Shown: positions 9,301 through 19,700, counted from the first letter of the stretch. The stretch: 64,000 nucleotides of DNA from Methyloversatilis sp. (GCA_016791045.1 JAEUNO010000046.1:1-64000), one strand, 5' to 3'. Program-made: numbers and translations. The notes: generated by a model from the letters alone, not told the origin.

Positions 9301-10251
9301 ATGGACCGGTTCAAAGAGATCGAATCCTTCGTTTCGGTTGCCGCCCAGGGCAGCCTGTCGGCAGTCGCCAAGCTCGAAGGGGTGCAGCCAGCGGTGATCG
9401 GAAGGCGCATTGACTCGCTGGAAGAGCGGCTGGGCGTGAAATTGATGCTGCGCACGACCCGCAAGCTCACACTGACCCATGAAGGCACGGCCTACCTTGA
9501 AGATTGCCAGCGCATCCTGAACGAGATGGCCAGCGCCGATGCCGCGGTAGGTGCCGGGGGAGCGCGTGCCACGGGACTGCTGCGCGTCAGCGCACCCGCC
9601 GGCTTCGGTCGCCGTCATGTCGCGCCGCTGGTGAAACGCTTCATGGGCCTCAATCCGGAGGTCAAGATTTCGCTGGATCTGACCGATCGCATGGTCGATC
9701 TGGTGAACGAGAACGTGGACTGCGCAGTCCGGATCGGCAGCCTTCCGGATTCCAGCATGATCAGTATCAAATTGGGCGAGACGCGTCGCGTCGTCGTCGC
9801 GAGCCCGGAATATCTGCAGCGGTTCGGCAAGCCGGGCCACCCCTACGACCTTCTGCAGCACCGCTGCCTTGGACTCGGGCCGAACCGCGCGCAGTCGCGC
9901 GGCTGGAATTTCATGGCGCATGGCGAGCCGCTGACCTTGCGCATCACGCACCTGGTGGAATGCAATGATGGAGCCGTGCTGCGCGACTGGGCGGTCAGCG
10001 GACTCGGGCTGGCCTGGCGTTCGTACTGGGAGGTGCGCGAGGACCTGGCATCGGGCGCGCTCATGGAGGTGCTGCACGACTTCGCCGCGCCGCCGATGGG
10101 CATCTTTGCGCTGTTTCCACAGCGCCGCCATCTGCCGCTGCGTGTCCGGCTGTTCGTGGATCTGCTTAAACTGACGTACGGAGACCTGGCCTACTGGGAA
10201 TCCGGCGGTACGCACATGCCGGAACTGCCTCAGTCGGGTGACGAGGAGTAG
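9301..10251 (+). CDS. LysR-family transcriptional regulator
   Basis: A 316-residue regulator. The N-terminal winged helix-turn-helix (residues 1-60) includes FVSVAAQGSLSAVAKLEGV and RRIDSLEERLGVKLMLRTTR, followed by a periplasmic-binding-protein-like effector domain (about 90-295) of the CrgA-like branch. It lies between aceB and aceA and is divergent from aceB, so control of the glyoxylate shunt genes is the natural inference. The effector is unknown. The intergenic region carries a LysR-type dyad about 30 bp upstream. Confidence 0.9.
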   Translation: MDRFKEIESFVSVAAQGSLSAVAKLEGVQPAVIGRRIDSLEERLGVKLMLRTTRKLTLTHEGTAYLEDCQRILNEMASADAAVGAGGARATGLLRVSAPAGFGRRHVAPLVKRFMGLNPEVKISLDLTDRMVDLVNENVDCAVRIGSLPDSSMISIKLGETRRVVVASPEYLQRFGKPGHPYDLLQHRCLGLGPNRAQSRGWNFMAHGEPLTLRITHLVECNDGAVLRDWAVSGLGLAWRSYWEVREDLASGALMEVLHDFAAPPMGIFALFPQRRHLPLRVRLFVDLLKLTYGDLAYWESGGTHMPELPQSGDEE

Positions 10252-10277
10252 TGGCGGGCAGATTTCAGCGAACACAT

Positions 10278-10318
10278 GAAAAAAGCCGCCGGATCTGCAT
10301 CCAGCGGCTTTTTCTTTC
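10278..10318. terminator. Bidirectional intrinsic terminator between lysR and aceA
   Basis: Stem AAAAGCCGC/GCGGCTTTT with an inner GGAT/ATCC pairing and a CTGC loop, flanked by an A run and a T run. It serves the convergent LysR and aceA transcripts. Confidence 0.88.
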
Positions 10319-10338
10319 CGCTTGCGCGGGGACCGAAC

Positions 10339-11637
10339 TCAGTGGAACTGTTCTTCTTCGGTCGAACCGGTCAGCGCGGTCACCGACGAAGCGCCACCCT
10401 GGATCGTGGTGGTCACGTCGTCGAAGTAGCCGGTGCCGACTTCCTGCTGGTGTGACACGAAGGTGTAGCCGCGGTCGCGTGCAGCGAATTCCGGCTCCTG
10501 CACCTTCTCGACGTAGGCCGACATGCCGCGGGCGACGTAGTCCTGCGCCAGATCGAACATGTGGTACCACATGTTGTGGATGCCGGCGAGCGTGATGAAC
10601 TGGTACTTGTAGCCCATGGCGCCCAGTTCGCGCTGGAACTTGGCGATGGTCGCATCGTCGAGATTCTTCTTCCAGTTGAACGACGGCGAGCAGTTGTAGG
10701 CCAGCAGCTTGCCCGGGAACTTGGCGTGGATCGCATCGGCGAAAGCCTTGGCAAAGGCCAGGTCCGGCGTGCCGGTTTCGCACCAGATCAGATCGGCATA
10801 CGGTGCGTAGGCCAGACCGCGCGAGATCGCCTGGTCCAGACCCTTGTTGGTCTTGTAGAAGCCTTCGGCCGTGCGCTCGCCGGTGACAAAGGGCTTGTCG
10901 TTGGCGTCGCAATCGCTGGTCAGGAGGTCAGCGGCTTCCGCATCGGTACGGGCCAGGATCAGCGTCGGCACGCCGTAGACGTCGGCAGCCAGACGGGCCG
11001 CGATCAGCTTCTGCACGGCTTCCTGCGTCGGCACGAGCACCTTGCCACCCATGTGACCGCACTTCTTCACGGACGCCAGCTGGTCTTCGAAATGCACGCC
11101 GCCTGCGCCGGCGCGGATCATCGCCTTCATCAGTTCGTGGGCATTGAGCACGCCACCGAAACCGGCTTCCGCGTCCGCCACGATCGGGGCGAAGTAGTCG
11201 ATGTAGCCCTTGTCGCCTTCGTAGATGCCCTTGGCGTGCTGGATTTCGTCAGCGCGCTTGAAACTGTTGTTGATGCGGCTCACGACCGTCGGCACCGAAT
11301 CAACCGGGTACAGCGACTGGTCGGGGTACATCGCTTCGTACGAATTGTTGTCCGCGGCAACTTGCCAGCCCGACAGGTAGATCGCCTTCACGCCAGCCTT
11401 CACCTGCTGCATGGCCTGACCGCCGGTCAGTGCGCCGAGGCAGTTGATGAACGGCTCATTGTTGACCAGATCCCACAGCTTCTCAGCGCCGCGGCGGGCC
11501 AGCGAGTACTCGACCGGGAACGAGCCACGCAGGCGATAGACGTCGGCCGCGGTGTAGCCGCGCTTGATGCCCTTCCAGCGGGGGTTCTCGTCCCAGTCCT
11601 TCTGAATCTTGGCGATTTCCTGATCTTTCGTGCTCAT
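10339..11637 (-). CDS. aceA: Isocitrate lyase
   Basis: A 432-residue enzyme that cleaves isocitrate to glyoxylate and succinate, the first step of the glyoxylate shunt. The catalytic signature KKCGHMGGK spans residues 191-199, with Cys193 as the catalytic base. ADAEAGFGG and [10 protein letters not shown] are further family signatures. Length matches the short (about 430-residue) bacterial type. It competes with isocitrate dehydrogenase, encoded 4 kb away together with its kinase gene aceK. A promoter and a leader of about 240 nt are predicted upstream. Confidence 0.97.
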   Translation of the reverse strand: MSTKDQEIAKIQKDWDENPRWKGIKRGYTAADVYRLRGSFPVEYSLARRGAEKLWDLVNNEPFINCLGALTGGQAMQQVKAGVKAIYLSGWQVAADNNSYEAMYPDQSLYPVDSVPTVVSRINNSFKRADEIQHAKGIYEGDKGYIDYFAPIVADAEAGFGGVLNAHELMKAMIRAGAGGVHFEDQLASVKKCGHMGGKVLVPTQEAVQKLIAARLAADVYGVPTLILARTDAEAADLLTSDCDANDKPFVTGERTAEGFYKTNKGLDQAISRGLAYAPYADLIWCETGTPDLAFAKAFADAIHAKFPGKLLAYNCSPSFNWKKNLDDATIAKFQRELGAMGYKYQFITLAGIHNMWYHMFDLAQDYVARGMSAYVEKVQEPEFAARDRGYTFVSHQQEVGTGYFDDVTTTIQGGASSVTALTGSTEEEQFH

Positions 11638-11800
11638 TGCTCATCCTCGGAGAAAAAACAAAAAACGGTCGCTCAGCGCATGCACTGCGCGGCCTGCATC
11701 TGAATCTGAAGCGGCTTGACGCCCCTGTCCGGTTGCGTTGTCCGGACATGCTTTCGGCCATCGAGTGCTGGTGCGGGCCGAACCACGAAATCCGCGTTGG

Positions 11801-11812
11801 CATGACGTCATG
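11801..11812. promoter_or_regulatory. 12-bp perfect palindrome in the aceA leader
   Basis: CATGACGTCATG is fully self-complementary and lies between the predicted aceA promoter and its start codon. It is a possible dimeric regulator site; it matches no operator that I can name with confidence. Confidence 0.35.
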
Positions 11813-11844
11813 GGTGGTGACATGCAGGCCGGGCGCCCGGAAGC

Positions 11845-11866
11845 CGTCTGACAGCACTGTCAGGCG
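11845..11866 (-). other. Hairpin at the 5' end of the predicted aceA transcript
   Basis: CTGACAG (11848-11854) pairs with CTGTCAG (11857-11863), extended by three more pairs including one G-U. It would form near the 5' end of the leader. Not followed by a T run, so not a terminator. Confidence 0.4.
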
Positions 11867-11883
11867 ACGATCGTGACAGGCGA

Positions 11884-11912
11884 AGTATAAAGACCCTTGG
11901 GCAAAGCAACAA
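11884..11912 (-). promoter_or_regulatory. Predicted sigma-70 promoter of aceA
   Basis: On the minus strand TTGTTG (11907-11912), a 17-bp spacer and TATACT (11884-11889). The region 11890-11990 is strongly AT-rich compared with its surroundings. Apart from this promoter and its leader, the 11638-12044 gap holds no gene. Confidence 0.5.
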
Positions 11913-12044
11913 GAGGTCTTCTATAAGATATAAGAAATATTTAATTTTTTAAAAACAAAGACTTGATTGTTTTTCACGTCGTTGGGTGTGAAATAAACCC
12001 GGAAAATGCACAGATTATGGTGCGCTGCGATATGGGAAGTTGCG

Positions 12045-12524
12045 TCAGATCAGCGCGCGCGTACTCACGATGACGCCGTCTCCATCGGCATACAGATAAT
12101 GTCCGGGTACGAAGTCGACGCCGCCGAAGCTGACCATGATGTCGCTCTGGCCTTCATTGCGTTTCACGGTTTTCAGCGGATGGGTACCGAGCGCCATCAC
12201 CCCGATGTTCATCTGCGAAATGGCTGCGGAGTCGCGGATGCAACCGTAGACGACGATGCCTGCCCAACCATTTTTCACGGCCAGTTCGGCGATCTGGTCG
12301 CCGACCAGCGCCCGTCGCATCGATCCGCCCCCATCGACCACCAGCACCTTGCCGTTGCCCGGATTCTCGAGTGCCTTGCGCACCAGCCCGTTGTCTTCGA
12401 ACAGCTTCAACGTACTGATCGGACCACCAAATGCGCTGCGCCCACCGAAGCTGCGGAACATGGGCGCGCAGATGCGCAGGTCGGCTTCGAATTGATCGCA
12501 CAGATCGGCTGTCTGAATCGTCAT
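12045..12524 (-). CDS. rraA: RraA-family protein (regulator of ribonuclease E activity A)
   Basis: A 159-residue protein of the RraA fold, recognisable from [39 protein letters not shown] and [12 protein letters not shown]. coli RraA inhibits RNase E; many relatives with this fold act as aldolases or decarboxylases (HMG/CHA aldolase type), so the molecular activity is not certain. Single gene between aceA and clpA on the same strand; its 5' side abuts the clpA terminator. Confidence 0.92.
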   Translation of the reverse strand: MTIQTADLCDQFEADLRICAPMFRSFGGRSAFGGPISTLKLFEDNGLVRKALENPGNGKVLVVDGGGSMRRALVGDQIAELAVKNGWAGIVVYGCIRDSAAISQMNIGVMALGTHPLKTVKRNEGQSDIMVSFGGVDFVPGHYLYADGDGVIVSTRALI

Positions 12525-12579
12525 GCTGTGTCCTTTCCCATTTGAAACACGGTAAAGATCGGGGTAAGAAAAAACCGGG

Positions 12580-12610
12580 CAAAAAAAGAGGCGGCCCGCG
12601 GGCCGCCTCT
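12580..12610 (-). terminator. Intrinsic terminator of clpSA
   Basis: A 24-nt perfect palindrome with AGAGGCGGCCC arms (12587-12610), followed on the minus strand by seven T residues. Confidence 0.92.
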
Positions 12611-12626
12611 GCTGCAGCTGCCGGCA

Positions 12627-14897
12627 CTACGCCGGTGCGACAGCTTCCTCTTCGTCGAATACCAGCTTCACCTTCTTGTCGGCATCGATGTCGATCGTCA
12701 CCTTGCCGCCATTGGTCAGGCGGCCGAACAGCAACTCGTCCGCCAGGGCCGAGCGGATCGTGTCCTGAATCAGACGCGACATCGGGCGCGCACCCATCAG
12801 CGGATCGAAACCCGACTCGGCAAGCCAGCTGCGCAGCGTATCCGAGAACACCACCTCGACCTTCTTCTCCTGCAGCTGACCTTCCAGTTGCATCAGGAAC
12901 TTGTCGACCACGCGAAGGATGATTTCGCGGTCGAGCGGCTTGAAGGAAATGATGGCATCGAGACGGTTGCGGAACTCCGGCGTGAACAGGCGCTTGATGT
13001 CGACCATTTCGTCGCCCGGCTTGCGGTCGTCGGTGAAGCCGATCACCGATTTCTGCAATGTTTCCTGGCCGGCGTTGGTTGTCATGATGATCACGACGTT
13101 GCGGAAGTCGGCCTGACGCCCGTTGTTGTCGGTCAAGGTGCCGTGATCCATCACCTGGAGCAGGATGTTGTAGATGTCCGGGTGCGCCTTTTCGATTTCG
13201 TCGAGCAGCAGCACGCAATGCGGCTTCTTCGTGACGGCTTCGGTCAGCAGACCACCCTGGTCGAAGCCGACATAGCCCGGCGGTGCGCCGATCAGCCGGC
13301 TGACTGCATGGCGTTCCATGTATTCCGACATGTCGAAACGGACCAGTTCGATGCCCATGCAGTAGGCGAGCTGTCGGGCGACTTCCGTCTTGCCGACGCC
13401 GGTCGGGCCGCTGAACAGGAAACTGCCGATCGGTTTCTGCGGATTGCCCAGTCCGGATCTCGACATCTTGATCGCCGTGGCCAGCGCGTCGATGGCCTTG
13501 TCCTGACCGAACACCACGTTCCGCAGATCGCGGTCGAGGTTGCGCAGCGCAGAGCGATCATCGTTGGACACGTGTTGCGAAGGAACACGCGCGATCTTCG
13601 CGACGATCTCTTCGATCTCGGTCTTGCCGATCACCTTCTTCTGCTTCGACTTGGGCAGCACGCGCTGGGCTGCACCGGCTTCGTCGATCACGTCGATCGC
13701 CTTGTCGGGCAGATGGCGGTCGTTGATGTAGCGCGCCGAGAGCTCCGCCGCCGAAGACAGCGCGGTCGACGAATACTTGACGCCGTGGTGCTGTTCGAAG
13801 CGCGATTTCAGGCCCTTCAGGATCGATACGGTTTCCTGGACGCTCGGCTCATTGACGTCGATCTTCTGGAACCGGCGCGACAGCGCGTGATCCTTCTCGA
13901 ACACGCCACGGTACTCGGTATAGGTCGTTGCACCGATGCACTTCAACTGGCCGGACGACAGCGCCGGCTTCAACAGGTTGGACGCGTCGAGCGTGCCGCC
14001 GGACGCAGCGCCTGCGCCGATCAGCGTGTGGATTTCGTCGATGAACAGGATCGCGTTCGCGTTGTCGAGCAGTTGCTTCAGCACCGACTTCAGACGCTGC
14101 TCGAAGTCGCCGCGATACTTCGTGCCGGCGAGCAGCGCACCCATGTCGAGCGCGTAGATCGTCGCATCGGCGAGGATGTCGGGTACCCGGCCTTCGATGA
14201 TGCGGCGCGCGAGACCTTCGGCAATGGCGGTCTTGCCAACGCCGGCTTCGCCCACCAGCAGCGGGTTGTTCTTGCGTCGACGGCACAGCGTCTGGATGAC
14301 TCGTTCGAGTTCGTCATCGCGACCGATCAGCGGGTCGATCTTGCCCATCAGCGCCTGCGCATTCAGATTCTGCGTGAAGCTGTCGAGCGCACCGCCTGCC
14401 TGGCTGCCTTCCGGCTCCTGCTCGGACTGCTCGGCCTCGGGCTTGTTCGCTGCCGCGGGTTGTGCCGACTTGGTGATGCCGTGCGAGATGAAATTGACGA
14501 TATCCAGTCGCGTCACGCCCTGTCGCTGCAGGAAATACACTGCGTGCGAATCCTTTTCGCCGAAGATCGCAACCAGCACGTTCGCACCGGTGACTTCCTT
14601 CTTGCCGGACGACTGAACGTGCAGGATGGCGCGCTGGATCACGCGCTGGAATCCGAGCGTTGGCTGCGTGTCGATCTCTTCGCTGCCATCGACCACGGGC
14701 GTGTGCTCGTTGATGAAGGCGGACAACTCCTTGCGCAGGTCGTCGATATTGACGGCGCAGGCACGCAGTACCTCGGCGGCTGAAGGATTGTCGAGCAGCG
14801 CGAGCAGCAGGTGCTCGACCGTGATGAATTCATGGCGCTTCTGCCGTGCTTCGACGAATGCCATGTGAAGACTGACTTCCAACTCCTGCGCGATCAT
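12627..14897 (-). CDS. clpA: ATP-dependent Clp protease ATP-binding subunit ClpA
   Basis: A 756-residue AAA+ unfoldase that feeds substrates to ClpP. The N-terminal Clp_N repeats (about residues 1-145) begin with MIAQELEVSLHMAFVEAR. The first AAA domain has Walker A GEAGVGKT and the second has GPTGVGKT, with the Walker B box LLLDEIEKAHPD. The start at 14897 uses GGAGGAAAAT as Shine-Dalgarno, which is formed by the last codons of clpS, and the two genes are 1 nt apart. Length equals the E. coli protein (about 758). Confidence 0.97.
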   Translation of the reverse strand: MIAQELEVSLHMAFVEARQKRHEFITVEHLLLALLDNPSAAEVLRACAVNIDDLRKELSAFINEHTPVVDGSEEIDTQPTLGFQRVIQRAILHVQSSGKKEVTGANVLVAIFGEKDSHAVYFLQRQGVTRLDIVNFISHGITKSAQPAAANKPEAEQSEQEPEGSQAGGALDSFTQNLNAQALMGKIDPLIGRDDELERVIQTLCRRRKNNPLLVGEAGVGKTAIAEGLARRIIEGRVPDILADATIYALDMGALLAGTKYRGDFEQRLKSVLKQLLDNANAILFIDEIHTLIGAGAASGGTLDASNLLKPALSSGQLKCIGATTYTEYRGVFEKDHALSRRFQKIDVNEPSVQETVSILKGLKSRFEQHHGVKYSSTALSSAAELSARYINDRHLPDKAIDVIDEAGAAQRVLPKSKQKKVIGKTEIEEIVAKIARVPSQHVSNDDRSALRNLDRDLRNVVFGQDKAIDALATAIKMSRSGLGNPQKPIGSFLFSGPTGVGKTEVARQLAYCMGIELVRFDMSEYMERHAVSRLIGAPPGYVGFDQGGLLTEAVTKKPHCVLLLDEIEKAHPDIYNILLQVMDHGTLTDNNGRQADFRNVVIIMTTNAGQETLQKSVIGFTDDRKPGDEMVDIKRLFTPEFRNRLDAIISFKPLDREIILRVVDKFLMQLEGQLQEKKVEVVFSDTLRSWLAESGFDPLMGARPMSRLIQDTIRSALADELLFGRLTNGGKVTIDIDADKKVKLVFDEEEAVAPA

Positions 14898-14898
14898 T

Positions 14899-15207
<309 letters not shown>

Positions 15208-15404
15208 GGCCTCATTCTAATCACAATCAACCGCTCTGCAACACGGGAATTCTACGGCTTTCAGTGGTCTTTTCCGGAGCGTCGACAGGCGCCCGATCCG
15301 CTCGGCAGGTGCTCATTCCGGAGGCGACCCGAGCGACCCCTTCACCGCGAACCGGACCCGAATGGTGGCCATGATGATGTGCCGTACTGCACAACGAAAA
15401 CGTC

Positions 15405-15433
15405 TTGACCGTTCAGGACATCTGGGCTAAAAG
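15405..15433 (+). promoter_or_regulatory. Candidate promoter of the cold-shock gene
   Basis: TTGACC (15405-15410), a 17-bp spacer and TAAAAG (15428-15433). It would give an untranslated leader of about 150 nt, typical of cspA-type genes. The rest of the 15208-15590 gap shows no gene. Confidence 0.4.
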
Positions 15434-15590
15434 CCGATTTGTACTTGGTTCAAGCTCTTGCGTGATCGGATTCTCAGTCCGTTGCGGAGTTCCCGCAGGG
15501 TCGGTAGTTCCCGGAGTCAGAGCATCAGAACTTGAAGTGCACACACAACGGGGATTTCGGGTCATTCGAGCAGCTGAGAGGAAGACAACA

Positions 15591-15794
15591 ATGGCAACTG
15601 GCACTGTGAAGTGGTTCAACGATTCCAAGGGGTACGGCTTCATCACTCCTGACGACGGCAGCGAGGATCTGTTCGCGCATTTCTCGGCGATTCAGATGGG
15701 AGGCTTCAAGACGCTCAAGGAAGGTCAGAAGGTGAGTTTCGAAGTGACGCAAGGCCCGAAAGGTAAACAGGCGGCGAACATCCAGGCGGCTTGA
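15591..15794 (+). CDS. CspA-family cold-shock protein
   Basis: A 67-residue single-stranded nucleic-acid-binding protein made of one cold-shock domain. RNP1 reads KGYGFITP and RNP2 reads [12 protein letters not shown] at 15591 is preceded by GAGAGGAAGA; the longer in-frame extension upstream is leader sequence and not protein-like. Acts as an RNA chaperone. The individual csp paralogue cannot be named. Confidence 0.95.
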   Translation: MATGTVKWFNDSKGYGFITPDDGSEDLFAHFSAIQMGGFKTLKEGQKVSFEVTQGPKGKQAANIQAA

Positions 15795-15812
15795 TTGCAC
15801 CACAGGCATTAC

Positions 15813-15849
15813 AAAACAAAAAACCCGGTCCAGGACCGGGTTTTTTGTT
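15813..15849. terminator. Bidirectional intrinsic terminator
   Basis: Stem AAACCCGGTC/GACCGGGTTT around CAG, with an A-rich left flank and TTTTTTGTTTT on the right. Shared by the convergent csp and icd transcripts. Confidence 0.9.
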
Positions 15850-15901
15850 TTGTATCGCCGTGTGCCTGAAACTTCACTTCGGGCGCAAGGCATGTGCAGC
15901 A

Positions 15902-17146
15902 CTACATGCGCGCGATCATTGCGCGGCCGAATTCCGAGCAGGACACTTCATTCGCGCCGTCCATCAGGCGGGCAAAGTCGTAGGTGACCTGCCGGTCGCC
16001 GATCGCACGTTCCATCGACGAGATGATCAGATCGGCCGCTTCGAGCCAGCCCATGTGGCGCAGCATCATTTCGGCCGACAGGATCAGCGAACCCGGATTC
16101 ACCTTGTCCAGCCCGGCGTACTTCGGCGCCGTGCCATGCGTGGCTTCGAACACGGCGTACTGATCCGAAATGTTGGCGCCCGGCGCGATGCCGATGCCGC
16201 CGACCTGCGCCGCCAGCGCGTCCGAGATGTAGTCGCCGTTCAGATTCAGCGTGGCGATCACGTCGTAATCGGCCGGGCGCAGCAGGATCTGCTGCAGGAA
16301 GGCGTCGGCGATCGCATCCTTGACGATGATGTCGCGTCCGGTCTTCGGGTTCTTGAACTTGCACCACGGGCCGCCATCGATCGGCTCTGCACCGAACTCG
16401 TTCTGCGCCAGCCCGTAGCCGAAGTCGCGGAAGCCGCCTTCCGTGAACTTCATGATGTTGCCCTTGTGCACGAAGGTGACCGACTTGCGATCGTTGTCCA
16501 CCGCGTACTGCAGCGCCTTGCGGATCAGACGTTCCGAGCCTTCGCGCGACACCGGCTTGATGCCGATGGCCGATGTTTCGGGGAAGCGGATCTTCTTGAC
16601 GCCCATTTCGTCGCGCAGGAACTTGATCACCTTGCGCGCGCCGTCCGACTCGGCCTGCCATTCGATTCCGGCGTAGATGTCTTCCGTGTTCTCGCGGAAG
16701 ATCACCATGTTGATCTGCTCCGGGTGCTTGACCGGGCTGGGTACGCCCTGGAAGTAGCACACGGGGCGCAGGCAGACATACAGATCAAGCTCCTGACGCA
16801 GCGCGACGTTCAGCGAGCGGATGCCGCCACCGACCGGCGTCGTCATCGGGCCCTTGATCGACACCACGTATTCCTTCAGCGCTGCCAGCGTGTCTTCGGG
16901 CAGCCATACGTCAGGGCCGTACATCCGGGTGGCCTTCTCGCCTGCATACACCTCCATCCAGGTGATCTTGCGCTTGCCGCCGTAGGCCTTCGCCACCGCT
17001 GCATCCACGACGTCCTTCATGACCGGCGTGATGTCCACGCCGATGCCGTCGCCTTCGATGAACGGGATGATGGGGTTGTCCGGGACCGGTTTGCCCGCGA
17101 CGATCTTTGTCCCCTCGGCGGGAATCTTGATGTGAGTTGTACTCAT
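15902..17146 (-). CDS. icd: NADP-dependent isocitrate dehydrogenase
   Basis: A 414-residue TCA-cycle enzyme that decarboxylates isocitrate to 2-oxoglutarate. The E. coli-type dimeric family is shown by [13 protein letters not shown], the phosphorylation-loop segment [13 protein letters not shown] and [17 protein letters not shown]. Ser111 corresponds to the serine phosphorylated by AceK in E. coli. The aceK gene lies divergently 185 bp away. The pair therefore forms a switch that diverts isocitrate to the glyoxylate shunt. Confidence 0.97.
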   Translation of the reverse strand: MSTTHIKIPAEGTKIVAGKPVPDNPIIPFIEGDGIGVDITPVMKDVVDAAVAKAYGGKRKITWMEVYAGEKATRMYGPDVWLPEDTLAALKEYVVSIKGPMTTPVGGGIRSLNVALRQELDLYVCLRPVCYFQGVPSPVKHPEQINMVIFRENTEDIYAGIEWQAESDGARKVIKFLRDEMGVKKIRFPETSAIGIKPVSREGSERLIRKALQYAVDNDRKSVTFVHKGNIMKFTEGGFRDFGYGLAQNEFGAEPIDGGPWCKFKNPKTGRDIIVKDAIADAFLQQILLRPADYDVIATLNLNGDYISDALAAQVGGIGIAPGANISDQYAVFEATHGTAPKYAGLDKVNPGSLILSAEMMLRHMGWLEAADLIISSMERAIGDRQVTYDFARLMDGANEVSCSEFGRAMIARM

Positions 17147-17213
17147 GCCATCCAGCTCCTTGGTGTGTTGTCTGGTTATAGTCCCTGCGGCGGGGTTGCC
17201 GCCAGCGGGCCAG

Positions 17214-17234
17214 CGCGATTATCCCCCAATCGCG
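17214..17234. promoter_or_regulatory. Inverted repeat in the icd-aceK intergenic region
   Basis: CGCGATT-ATCCCCC-AATCGCG is a perfect 7-7-7 inverted repeat. On the minus strand it overlaps GATAAT (17218-17223), a good -10 candidate for icd, so a bound protein would block that promoter. Regulator unknown. Confidence 0.45.
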
Positions 17235-17331
17235 ATTTGATGCGACACCTGCTGCATCTGCCGGGCGCGATTGCCCGCCCGGCGCCCTCCCGCAATAGAA
17301 TCCGGAGCTTCACAGACAGGGCGGACAGCAC

Positions 17332-19110
17332 ATGAATCTTCCGGCAGGCCAGAACCGGGTCGCCCAGGCCATCGCGCAGGCGCTGATCGACGGCTTCGAC
17401 AAGCACTATCGCCTTTTCCGCATGGTCAGCGGCAATGCCAAGGAGCGCTTCGAGCAGGCGGACTGGCAGGGCCAGCACCGCTGCATCCGCGAGCGCATCC
17501 AGTATTACGACGACCGTGTGCGCGAGTGCGTCGATCGGCTGCACAACGAGTTTCATGCCGATTCGCTGGACGACAACACCTGGCAGCAGGCCAAGCTGCT
17601 GTACATCGGTCTGCTCGTGAATCACCAGCAGCCGGAACTGGCCGAAACCTTCTTCAATTCGGTCACGACCAAAATCCTGCACCGGCAGTATTTCCACAAC
17701 GACTTCATCTTTGTCCGGCCAGCCATTTCGACCGAACTGATCGAAAGTTCGCCGCCGACCTGGCGCAGCTACTACCCGAACCAGTCAGGCCTGCGGGTGG
17801 CGATGAAAACCATCTTCAGCGATTTCGGCTGGAAACGGCCCTACACCGACCTCGACCGCGACGTCGATTACGTGATGCGCGCCGTGCAGTCGCATCTGGG
17901 TGGCGAATGGCCGCAGCGGGAAGCCAACTTCCAGTTGCAGGTGCTCAGTTCGGCCTTCTACCGCAACAAGGCGGCCTATGTGATCGGCAAGGCGATCAAT
18001 GGTCACCAGGAGTATCCGTTCATGGTGTCGGTGCTGCATGACCGCAAGGGCGGACTGTTTCTCGACGCCATCCTGCTCGAACCCTGGCGGGTCAGCGTCA
18101 TGTTCTCGCTGTCGCGTGCCTACTTCATGGCCGACATGCAGGTGCCGTCGGCCAATGTGCATTTCCTGCGCGCCCTGATGCCGAAGAAGCCGCGCTCCGA
18201 GATCTACACGATGCTCGGGCTGGGCAAGCAGGGGAAGACCATGTTCTTCCGCGACCTGATCAATCACCTGCGTCACTCGAACGACAATTTCGTCGAGGCA
18301 CCCGGCATCCGCGGTCTGGTCATGCTGGTGTTCATGCTGCCGTCCTACCCCTACGTATTTAAGATCATCAAGGACAAGTTCGGCAGCTCGAAGGACACCG
18401 ACCGGGCAACGGTGAAGCGCAAGTTCCTGATGGTGAAGCAGGTGGACCGCGTCGGCCGGATGGCAGACACCATCGAGTTTTCCGACATCGCGCTGCCGGC
18501 GCACCGCTTCACGCCCGAGCTGCTGGAGCAGCTCGAAGAGCTGGCGCCCTCGATGATCGAACGCGACGGCGACACGCTGGTGATCCGCCACTGCTACATC
18601 GAGCGGCGCATGATTCCGCTGAACATCTACCTCGAAACCGCCAGCGAGGAACAGATCGATCACGCGGTGTACGAATACGGCAACGCGATCCGCGAACTGG
18701 CCGTCGCCAACATCTTCCCGGGCGACCTGCTGTGGAAGAACTTCGGCGTCACCCGTTACGGCCGGGTCGTGTTCTACGACTACGACGAGATCGAATTCCT
18801 GACCGACTGCAACTTCCGCCGCATCCCGCCGGCGCCCAGCTTCGAGCATGAAATGTCGGGCGAGGTCTGGTATTCGGTGGCGCGCAACGACATCTTTCCG
18901 GAAGAGTTCGCCACCTTTCTGCTGTCGACGCCCAAGGTGAGGGCGGCCTTCCTGAAGTATCACCGCGACCTGCTGGACGTGAAGTTCTGGCAGGAAACGC
19001 AGCAGCGCATCCGCGAAGGTCACATACAGGACTTCTTTCCGTATCCGGAGCAGCTGCGTTTTTCGCGCCGTTTCGGACATTCGGATGCGCCGTCCGGCGT
19101 GCCTGCGTGA
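17332..19110 (+). CDS. aceK: Isocitrate dehydrogenase kinase/phosphatase
   Basis: A 592-residue bifunctional enzyme that phosphorylates and dephosphorylates isocitrate dehydrogenase, setting the split between the TCA cycle and glyoxylate shunt. Recognised by MVSVLHDRKGGLFLDAIL, DKFGSSKDTDRATVKRKF, FPGDLLWKNFGVTRYGRV and VFYDYDEIEFLTDC; the last two carry the kinase active-site region. Length is close to the family norm (about 580-600). In E. coli aceK follows aceBA; here it is divergent from its substrate gene. The stop overlaps the next gene's GTG. Confidence 0.97.
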   Translation: MNLPAGQNRVAQAIAQALIDGFDKHYRLFRMVSGNAKERFEQADWQGQHRCIRERIQYYDDRVRECVDRLHNEFHADSLDDNTWQQAKLLYIGLLVNHQQPELAETFFNSVTTKILHRQYFHNDFIFVRPAISTELIESSPPTWRSYYPNQSGLRVAMKTIFSDFGWKRPYTDLDRDVDYVMRAVQSHLGGEWPQREANFQLQVLSSAFYRNKAAYVIGKAINGHQEYPFMVSVLHDRKGGLFLDAILLEPWRVSVMFSLSRAYFMADMQVPSANVHFLRALMPKKPRSEIYTMLGLGKQGKTMFFRDLINHLRHSNDNFVEAPGIRGLVMLVFMLPSYPYVFKIIKDKFGSSKDTDRATVKRKFLMVKQVDRVGRMADTIEFSDIALPAHRFTPELLEQLEELAPSMIERDGDTLVIRHCYIERRMIPLNIYLETASEEQIDHAVYEYGNAIRELAVANIFPGDLLWKNFGVTRYGRVVFYDYDEIEFLTDCNFRRIPPAPSFEHEMSGEVWYSVARNDIFPEEFATFLLSTPKVRAAFLKYHRDLLDVKFWQETQQRIREGHIQDFFPYPEQLRFSRRFGHSDAPSGVPA

Positions 19111-19700
19111 GCCGTCTTCTGTTGCTGAACAAGCCGTTCGGCGTGATCTGCCAGTTTTCCGCCGACGGTCTGCACCCGACGCTGGCGGACTGGGTCGACG
19201 TACCCGGGGTCTATCCGGCCGGTCGTCTGGACACCGACAGCGAAGGCCTGCTGCTGCTGACCGACGACGGCGTGCTGCAGCATCGCATCACCGATCCGAA
19301 GCACAAGATGGTCAAGCGCTACCGGGTGCAGGTCGAGCGTGTGCCGGACGAGGCGGCGCTGGATCGTCTGCGTGCCGGTGTGACGCTGAAGGACGGTCCG
19401 ACGCGTCCGTGCGCCGTGCGCCGCATCGACGAACCGGCCGGCCTGTGGCCGCGCGATCCGCCGGTGCGCCACCGCATCGCGGTACCCACCTGCTGGCTCG
19501 AACTCGACATCAGCGAGGGGCGCAACCGCCAGGTCCGCCGGATGACGGCAGCGATCGGACATCCGACGCTGCGTCTGATCCGTATCGCCATCGGCCCGTG
19601 GCAACTTGGCGGCCTGCAACCGGGTCAATGGCAGGAGGCGGAGCCCGACAGCGTTGCGCCATCCGCCGGGCGCAGCCCCGTCCGATCAAGCGCAGACTGA
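19107..19700 (+). CDS. RluE-like 23S rRNA pseudouridine synthase (RsuA family)
   Basis: A 197-residue RsuA-family pseudouridine synthase. The catalytic motif is PAGRLDTDSEGLLLLT with the catalytic Asp; LLLNKPFG and EGRNRQVRRM are further family signatures. The S4 domain of RsuA/RluB is absent, as in RluE, which modifies U2457 of 23S rRNA in E. coli. GTG start at 19107 overlaps the aceK stop (GTGA). The target position here is inferred by homology. Confidence 0.88.
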   Translation: MSRLLLLNKPFGVICQFSADGLHPTLADWVDVPGVYPAGRLDTDSEGLLLLTDDGVLQHRITDPKHKMVKRYRVQVERVPDEAALDRLRAGVTLKDGPTRPCAVRRIDEPAGLWPRDPPVRHRIAVPTCWLELDISEGRNRQVRRMTAAIGHPTLRLIRIAIGPWQLGGLQPGQWQEAEPDSVAPSAGRSPVRSSAD

